DNA of 64,000 nucleotides from an uncultured Bacteroidales bacterium. Lineage in GTDB: Bacteria; Bacteroidota; Bacteroidia; Bacteroidales; P3. Numbering within the stretch: the stretch's first letter is position 1; each line of letters opens with the position of its first letter. The position numbers and the translations under genes were made by a program. The stretch spans positions 124,001 to 188,000 of the forward strand of contig CAJTPR010000004.1 of the NCBI GenBank assembly GCA_910578275.1. The letters run 5' to 3'. Positions 59,059-64,000 of this stretch are shown in pieces. The notes beneath the pieces were generated by a model. The model was not told the DNA's origin and ran no database searches. It was given only the letters and a program-made list of their open reading frames with translations.

Positions 59059-59066
59059 CAAATGTA
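59059..59066 (-). promoter_or_regulatory. -7 box for the glycosyltransferase-sprT operon
   Basis: Minus-strand TACATTTG at 59066-59059, 28 nt before the ATG, matches TAnnTTTG; no TTTG at -33. Confidence 0.42.
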
Positions 59067-59090
59067 ACAAAAATAATGTTTCGACCTCCA

Positions 59091-59123
59091 TTTTGTGAAA
59101 AAGCGGAATCCCTCCTATCTTCG
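59091..59123 (+). promoter_or_regulatory. Promoter for the DUF2027-Smr gene
   Basis: TTTTG at 59091-59095 and TATCTTCG at 59116-59123 are separated by 20 nt, the canonical Bacteroidetes spacing. The gene starts at 59157. Confidence 0.65.
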
Positions 59124-59156
59124 CGGTCGGAAAGAATCCCATAATCCAAGACAAGC

Positions 59157-60332
59157 ATGAAATTCGACATCGGAGACAAGGTAAAGTTCATCGACCAGGA
59201 AGGCCAAGGAACAGTGACCCGGATCATCAACACCAACACGGTAGGCGTCACCACCGACGGTTTCGAACTGCCTTTCTCGATCACGGACCTGATCAAGGCC
59301 GGCAAGCCGTCTTCCCCGGCGGAACGCTTGTTTTACGAAGGGAAAGGTTCTTATGACCTGCCCGGAAAAGACGATGCCGGAAAAGGTTCCCTCGGAAAAA
59401 CGGAGCCTGCCCGGACGGATGGAGACCTGGAAGAAAGGCTCCCGGACGAACCGGCGACGGCGACCGACGAAGAGGATGCGCGTATTTCTCCCTTACGCCG
59501 CTCGTTCGGCGGAAAGAATCCGCAAAGCGAGGGCGTCTACCTGGCCATCGTGCCGTCGGACCAGCAATTCATGTTGCGGGGACCCATGGAATTGTTCGTG
59601 GTGAACTACACGCCCCATACCCTGCTCTACAACCTTGCCACTCGCGGAACGGACAGTTTCTACGGCATAGATTTCGCCTCGGTGCCGCCTTACAGCAAGA
59701 TTTCGGTGGAATGCATCGAACGCGACGACCTGGGGCTTTGGGCGGAAGGCGTCCTGCAAGGATTGTTCTTTCAGGACGAAAGCCGGCAGTGGCCGCTGCC
59801 TTTCAGCAAGGACTACAAGCTAAGGGTGAATCATGTCGGAAGGCCGGAAAACTACGTCTTTCCCGTATTCATGCAACAAAAAACGCTCCTGGTGCCGATG
59901 CTCGACTTGGCCGCGCACGGGAAAAACGAAAGCTTGCCGCTCCATTCCGGCAAAGGCGCGACGGAATCCGGTACGACGGGAAAACCGGCAAGCAATATCG
60001 TCGTCGATTCCAAGAACCCCTTGCAACCTTATATGATACAGAAAGACGTGGCGGAGGTGGACCTGCACGTGGAAAAACTCCTCAAGACACGCCTGGAAAT
60101 GAAGAATGCCGAAGAAAAAGACTACCTTTCCCGCCAACTCGACGTCTTCGAGACTTGCCTGAACCAAGCCATCGGCCAACGTCTTTCAAGAATCATATTC
60201 ATCCACGGCGTGGGCGAAGGCATACTCAAGGCCGAAATGGAAAAGAAACTGAAAAATTACGAGAACCTGCATTTCATGGCCGCCTCCACGCTCAAATACG
60301 GGCGCGGAGCCATCGAAGTATTCATCGGCTGA
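59157..60332 (+). CDS. DUF2027 protein with C-terminal Smr domain
   Basis: 391 residues. Residues about 1-50 form a small beta-barrel (KFDIGDKVKFIDQEGQGTVT...), similar to the Tudor/KOW-like N-domain of the DUF2027 family; 50-115 is a charged, low-complexity linker; about 115-270 is the DUF2027 beta-rich core (YLAIVPSDQQFMLRGPMELF, VVNYTPHTLLYNL); about 295-391 is an Smr domain with EVDLHVEKLL (LDxH) and FIHGVGEGILK (HGxGxG). Smr domains nick DNA or RNA in MutS2-type and ribosome-rescue nucleases. Conserved in Bacteroidetes; function unknown. It has a strong promoter and appears monocistronic. Confidence 0.88.
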   Translation: MKFDIGDKVKFIDQEGQGTVTRIINTNTVGVTTDGFELPFSITDLIKAGKPSSPAERLFYEGKGSYDLPGKDDAGKGSLGKTEPARTDGDLEERLPDEPATATDEEDARISPLRRSFGGKNPQSEGVYLAIVPSDQQFMLRGPMELFVVNYTPHTLLYNLATRGTDSFYGIDFASVPPYSKISVECIERDDLGLWAEGVLQGLFFQDESRQWPLPFSKDYKLRVNHVGRPENYVFPVFMQQKTLLVPMLDLAAHGKNESLPLHSGKGATESGTTGKPASNIVVDSKNPLQPYMIQKDVAEVDLHVEKLLKTRLEMKNAEEKDYLSRQLDVFETCLNQAIGQRLSRIIFIHGVGEGILKAEMEKKLKNYENLHFMAASTLKYGRGAIEVFIG

Positions 60333-60583
60333 TCCCCTTGCCCCAAGCCCCGACCGTCCAGGCCCGAACGGGCAAGCCTGTCATTCCGTTGAAAAAAACA
60401 TGACGACCCGTTCCGGCATGTACCTGCGCCGCGACAAGCCGCCGCAAAGACAGGACACCCGACCAAAAGCTTACGGGTGAACGAACGGCAAGGCACAAGT
60501 CGCAGGCGATGAAAGAGACCTACTTCCGTATGTGACCGGAACGACTGCGGACGGCAACACGGCAAGTCGCCGCCCGGACGCTT

Positions 60584-61822
60584 TTAATTGCCGAAGTTGT
60601 CGTACCGGATCATTTCCGGCGGGACTCCCAACCCGTCCAACATCCTCACCACCGCCTCCGTCATCGGCTTGGGACCGCAGAGATAGTATTCGATTTCTTC
60701 CGGTTCGGGATGATCCTTGAGATAATTGTCGAAGATGACCTGATGTATGAAACCCGTGTACCCTGTCCAGCCGTCTTCCTTCTGCGGGTCGCTCAAGGCC
60801 ACGTGGAAACTGAAATTGGGATATTCCTTCTGCAACTGTTCGTAATCTTCCATGTAAAACAGCTCCTTCTTGGAACGGCCGCCGTACCAGAACGTGGCCT
60901 TGCGGTCGGTATGCCGGGTCTTGAACTGGTCGAAAATCTGCGAACGCATGGGCGCCATTCCCGCGCCGCCGCCGATGAACATCATTTCCCGCTTGGTCTC
61001 CTGCACGAAAAATTCGCCGTAAGGGCCTGAAATCGTGATCTTGTCGCCAGGTTTCAACGAATAGATGTACGAGGAGCATATACCAGGGTTCACGTTCATG
61101 AAACCGCCTTTCTTGCGGTCGAACGGAGGGGTGGCGATACGCACGTTGAGCATGATGCGGTTGCCCTCCGCCGGATGGTTGGCCATGGAGTAGGCTCGGA
61201 AGCAGGGCTCGGGATTCTTCATCACCAAGTCCCACATCTTCATCTTGTCCCAATCCGCCCTGTACTCCTCCTGGACCTGTATGTCCTTGTAGTTTACCGT
61301 GCAGACCGGAACATCTATCTGTATGTAGCCGCCCGCCTTGAAATCGAGATTCTCGCCTTCGGGCAGCTTCACGACGAATTCCTTGATGAACGTGGCCACG
61401 TTCCGGTTGGAGACCACCTCGCATTCCCATTTCTTCACGCCGAACACTTCAGGGGGAATGACGATGCTCATGTCGTTCTTCACCTTCACCTGACAGCCCA
61501 GACGCCAATGGTCCTGCTGTTCGCGATACGAGAAAAATCCCTTTTCGGAGGGCAATATGCTTCCGCCCCCCTCGGTGACACGACAACGGCAAAGCCCGCA
61601 ACTGCCTTTTCCTCCGCAAGCCGAGGGCAAGAATATCTTTTGCGAGGCCAAGGTGGAAAGCAACGAATTGCCCGTATCCACTTCCAGCGTCTTCTCATCG
61701 TTTATCCGCAACGCGACCTTGCCCTGCGGAACCAACTTCTGGCGAGCAAGCAGCAACACCGCCACCAAAACAAGGATAACCAACAGGAAAACGGCCACCG
61801 AACTTATTACAACACTCCACAT
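60584..61822 (-). CDS. nqrF: Na+-translocating NADH:quinone reductase subunit F
   Basis: 412 residues from the ATG at 61822 (the frame begins at a TTG, 61831, 3 codons earlier). NqrF is the NADH entry subunit. One membrane helix (about 3-27) is followed by a 2Fe-2S ferredoxin domain with ACGGKGSCGLC (Cys69, Cys75, Cys78) and a fourth Cys near 110, then a ferredoxin-reductase-like FAD/NAD domain: RAYSMANHP for FAD, FIGGGAGMAPMRSQ for NADH, and the C-terminal GPKPMTEAVVRMLDGLGV. It is the last gene of the nqr operon, 11 nt after nqrE. Confidence 0.96.
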   Translation of the reverse strand: MWSVVISSVAVFLLVILVLVAVLLLARQKLVPQGKVALRINDEKTLEVDTGNSLLSTLASQKIFLPSACGGKGSCGLCRCRVTEGGGSILPSEKGFFSYREQQDHWRLGCQVKVKNDMSIVIPPEVFGVKKWECEVVSNRNVATFIKEFVVKLPEGENLDFKAGGYIQIDVPVCTVNYKDIQVQEEYRADWDKMKMWDLVMKNPEPCFRAYSMANHPAEGNRIMLNVRIATPPFDRKKGGFMNVNPGICSSYIYSLKPGDKITISGPYGEFFVQETKREMMFIGGGAGMAPMRSQIFDQFKTRHTDRKATFWYGGRSKKELFYMEDYEQLQKEYPNFSFHVALSDPQKEDGWTGYTGFIHQVIFDNYLKDHPEPEEIEYYLCGPKPMTEAVVRMLDGLGVPPEMIRYDNFGN

Positions 61823-61833
61823 GACAGCCAATT

Positions 61834-62451
61834 TTAAAGTTCAATACCTAAGAAACACATGAACGAGACGCCCATAAGGCCCGTGATGATGAAGGCGATA
61901 CCCAGTCCCTTGAGGGGCGCGGGGACCTGCGAATACTTCAACTTCTCACGAATGGCGGCGATGCCCACGATGGCCAGGCACCAGCCGATGCCCGAACCGA
62001 GGGCGAACGTCGTGGATTCGGCCAAGGAAGCGTATTCCCTTTCCTGCATGAAAAGCGAAGCCCCCATGATGGCGCAGTTCACGGCGATAAGCGGCAGAAA
62101 GATGCCGAGAGACGAATACAAGGCAGGCGAATAACGTTCCACCACCATTTCCACCAACTGCACGATGGCCGCGATGACGGCGATGAACATGATGTAGCTC
62201 AGGAAACTCAGATCCACGTTTTCCAACGAGGGAGCGAGCCATGCCAGACCGCCCTTGGCCAAAAGGTATTTGTTGATGAGAAAGTTTACCGGTACGGTAA
62301 TCAGCATGACGAAAATGACGGCCACGCCCAGACCGAAGGCGGTCTTCACGTTCTTGGATATGGCCAGATACGAGCACATGCCAAGGAAATAGGCAAATAC
62401 CATATTGTCCACAAAAATCGACCGTACGAAAAGGCTGAACAGATTTTCCAT
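61834..62451 (-). CDS. nqrE: Na+-translocating NADH:quinone reductase subunit E
   Basis: 205 residues, six membrane segments, normal length. Conserved NqrE blocks: NLFSLFVRSIFVDNMVFAYFLGMCSYLAISKNVKTA (start), AVNCAIMGASLFMQERE (about 124-140) and ALGSGIGWCLAIVGIAAIREK. The conserved cysteines (Cys26 in GMCSYL and Cys127 in NCAIMG) together with those of NqrD hold the intramembrane iron centre. It follows nqrD by 3 nt. Confidence 0.96.
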   Translation of the reverse strand: MENLFSLFVRSIFVDNMVFAYFLGMCSYLAISKNVKTAFGLGVAVIFVMLITVPVNFLINKYLLAKGGLAWLAPSLENVDLSFLSYIMFIAVIAAIVQLVEMVVERYSPALYSSLGIFLPLIAVNCAIMGASLFMQEREYASLAESTTFALGSGIGWCLAIVGIAAIREKLKYSQVPAPLKGLGIAFIITGLMGVSFMCFLGIEL

Positions 62452-62454
62452 GGC

Positions 62455-63168
62455 TTACTTCTCGATTAAGTTGCGGTTAAACGAACGATGAATCCAAATG
62501 ATGACGCCCAGCACGATCAAGGCCATCGGCGGCAAGATGAACAAGCCGTTGTCGGCATATCCCGCCTCGTAGAAACCGTCGGGTATCACCTTGAAGCCCA
62601 AGAGCGTGCCCGAACCGAACAATTCGCGCACAAAGGCCACGACGACCAAGATGAGGCCGTAGCCCGCTCCGTTGCCTATCCCGTCGAGGAAAGACGGCCA
62701 AGGCTTGTTGGCCATGGCGAAGGCTTCCAGTCGTCCCATGACGATGCAATTGGTGATGATCAAGCCCACGAACACCGACAACTGCTTGCTCACGTCGTAG
62801 GCCACCGCCTTGAGTACCTGATCGACCAGGATCACCAACGTGGCGATGACCGTAAGCTGCACGATGATACGGATACGCGGCGGTATGGTATTGCGCATCA
62901 AGGAGATAATCAAGTTTGAAAAACCGGTCACCACCACGACCGAGACGGCCATGACCAGGGCCGGCTGCAACTTGACCGTTACCGCCAAGGCCGAGCAAAT
63001 GCCCAGCACCTGCACGGTGACGGGATTGTCCGCGCCGAAAGGACGGGTAAGCAACTTCATGTTCTTGGCCGAAAACAGACGGTTCTCCTCCGCCGTTTTC
63101 CGCACGCCCTCACGGGACTTCTGTCGACCTTCCTGTCGGTTCATATCTTTCTCTTTCATCTTCGTCAT
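62455..63168 (-). CDS. nqrD: Na+-translocating NADH:quinone reductase subunit D, with N-terminal extension
   Basis: 237 residues; NqrD is usually about 208-215. The core begins at about residue 31 (LFSAKNMKLLTRPFGADNPV) and has six membrane segments with VQVLGICSALAVT and IITNCIVMGRLEAFA, which carry the Cys ligands of the membrane iron centre shared with NqrE. The first 29 residues are strongly charged (KEKDMNRQEGRQKSREGVRK) with ATGs at codons 1, 4 and 9; all would keep most of the extension. It starts 4 nt after nqrC. Confidence 0.95.
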   Translation of the reverse strand: MTKMKEKDMNRQEGRQKSREGVRKTAEENRLFSAKNMKLLTRPFGADNPVTVQVLGICSALAVTVKLQPALVMAVSVVVVTGFSNLIISLMRNTIPPRIRIIVQLTVIATLVILVDQVLKAVAYDVSKQLSVFVGLIITNCIVMGRLEAFAMANKPWPSFLDGIGNGAGYGLILVVVAFVRELFGSGTLLGFKVIPDGFYEAGYADNGLFILPPMALIVLGVIIWIHRSFNRNLIEK

Positions 63169-63172
63169 CTGA

Positions 63173-63982
63173 TTATTGGAGCATAACGACTTCTCCGGCG
63201 GCCGTGGTATCGGCAGCCGCTTCCCTCTGCTGGTTCATGTGCTGGAAGAAAGGCCGGTAGTATTCCAGGCAATCGGCCAACATCGCCGTCACGCCGTTGC
63301 TGGTCATCGTACCGCCCGAAATGGCATCCACGGCATGTTCCACGCCGCCGGCATACTTCTCCGCCCCGCCCTTCTGCACGGTGATGGAAGTGAAAACGCC
63401 CTGCCCGTCGAACAACTTCTTGCCCTTGAACGCTTGCTGGAACGCGTCTTCGGCTATTTCCGCGCCAAGTCCCGGCGTTTCGCCCTTATGGCCGAACGTG
63501 GCTCCCGAGACCGTATTGAAGTCGTCATCCAAGGCCAGATAGCCCCAAATCGGTCCCCAAAGCCCCTTGCCTTGCAAAGGCACGATATAACGGTTCCCGC
63601 GGCACACGAAAATCGGGAAAAGCGCGTCCGCATCACCCGCGGCGGCCTTGTTCAACTGGGCCTTCAAGTCGCAATCAAAAGCCCGCAGTGCCCTTTCACC
63701 ACCCTGCACGGCTTTCCATTCCCCTTTTTCGTTCTTGTATTCGGAAACGATGCGGCCCTGCATGTCCACCATCCATTCGGAAGTGATTTCCCTGTCGTAG
63801 GCCGAAACGGCCTCCTCGCCCGTGACCGTCTTGCCAGCGGCTTTGAGAATTTCCTGCATCTTGGCCGTCTTGCGGTTGAGTTCCTGCATCGGTTGCAACA
63901 GGCTTGCCGTCAAGGCCAGCACGACGGCCACGGCTACCACCAAGGCCGACGTATAGAGAAAAATGTATTTGTTGGAAAACAT
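63173..63982 (-). CDS. nqrC: Na+-translocating NADH:quinone reductase subunit C
   Basis: 269 residues. One membrane helix (about 6-28) and a periplasmic FMN-binding domain. The flavinylation motif SGGTMTSNGV is present with Thr225, the same position as the FMN-carrying Thr of Vibrio cholerae NqrC; PIWGYLALDDDFNTVSGATFGHKGETPGLGAEI is the domain core. FMN would be attached by an ApbE-type transferase, not seen here. Upstream at 63994-63996 a minus-strand TAA preceded by GCC is probably the end of nqrB, whose body lies outside the window. Confidence 0.95.
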   Translation of the reverse strand: MFSNKYIFLYTSALVVAVAVVLALTASLLQPMQELNRKTAKMQEILKAAGKTVTGEEAVSAYDREITSEWMVDMQGRIVSEYKNEKGEWKAVQGGERALRAFDCDLKAQLNKAAAGDADALFPIFVCRGNRYIVPLQGKGLWGPIWGYLALDDDFNTVSGATFGHKGETPGLGAEIAEDAFQQAFKGKKLFDGQGVFTSITVQKGGAEKYAGGVEHAVDAISGGTMTSNGVTAMLADCLEYYRPFFQHMNQQREAAADTTAAGEVVMLQ

Positions 63983-64000
63983 GGCTGCGGATATTAGGCG

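Noticed and set aside
60333..60583. 250-nt gap after the DUF2027-Smr gene, checked for RNA genes and terminators
   Set aside because: Only weak inverted repeats (for example CTTGCCC/GGGCAAG at 60337-60376) without a T tract; no tRNA-like fold found.

Overview
The window reads as chromosomal DNA of a high-GC, anaerobic Bacteroidota, most likely order Bacteroidales. Support comes from several places: promoter boxes of the TAnnTTTG type (with a TTCG variant) and few Shine-Dalgarno sites; a giant surface protein ending in the gliding-motility-associated (type IX secretion) C-terminal domain; a TonB receptor with a carboxypeptidase-like N-domain; a Na+-NQR operon; and the succinyl-CoA to crotonyl-CoA route through 4-hydroxybutyrate known from Porphyromonas gingivalis. 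Conserved Bacteroidales pairs such as DUF3822-rsmD and DUF177-rpmF-plsX-fabH are also present. I see no rRNA, tRNA, IS element, prophage or CRISPR array.

Layout. 1-3.5 kb: 5' part of an arginine deiminase gene (minus), then a membrane protein, DUF3822 protein, RsmD and a META-domain lipoprotein (plus). 3.5-7.3 kb (minus): MbnP-like lipoprotein, MbnH/MauG-like dihaem peroxidase and the ABC-F protein Uup. 7.3-9.1 kb: uvrC. 9.1-18 kb (minus): one tight co-directional run ugd, UDP-glucuronate decarboxylase, rmlD-like, rsfS, ftsH, LUD protein, cdsA, psd, glycosyltransferase; it joins nucleotide-sugar supply, membrane proteolysis and phospholipid synthesis. 18-28.3 kb (plus): acyl-CoA ligase, alaS, M23 peptidase, MerR regulator, lgt, a carboxypeptidase-like-domain protein, TonB receptor, GNAT. 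28.3-37.7 kb (minus): alpha/beta hydrolase, DUF177-rpmF-plsX-fabH and the 1754-residue adhesin. 37.9-39.7 kb: glyA, mscL. 39.7-44.5 kb (minus): two-part LysO exporter with a C_GCAxxG_C_C protein, M20 amidohydrolase, ABC exporter.

44.7-50.4 kb (minus) is the metabolic centrepiece. AbfD, a NifU-like Fe-S protein, a 4-hydroxybutyrate CoA-transferase, 4-hydroxybutyrate dehydrogenase and CoA-acylating succinate-semialdehyde dehydrogenase together convert succinyl-CoA to crotonyl-CoA for butyrate formation. 51-55 kb (plus) holds gmd, fcl and a phosphohexomutase (GDP-fucose side). 55-59 kb (minus) holds cvpA, mlaF, mlaE, a SprT-like protease and a dolichol-phosphate-mannose-synthase-like glycosyltransferase. 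59-60.3 kb is a DUF2027-Smr protein. 60.6-64 kb (minus) is nqrC-D-E-F, with nqrB presumably just outside the right edge.

Most of the window is housekeeping. The least expected items are an RsfS carrying a 90-residue histone-like tail made of 48-bp tandem repeats; the MbnP/MbnH pair translationally coupled to uup; a nifU reading frame that follows the abfD stop codon in the same frame and has no ATG start; a clearly shortened CdsA; and a small lipoprotein gene overlapping the sprT-like gene tail-to-tail.
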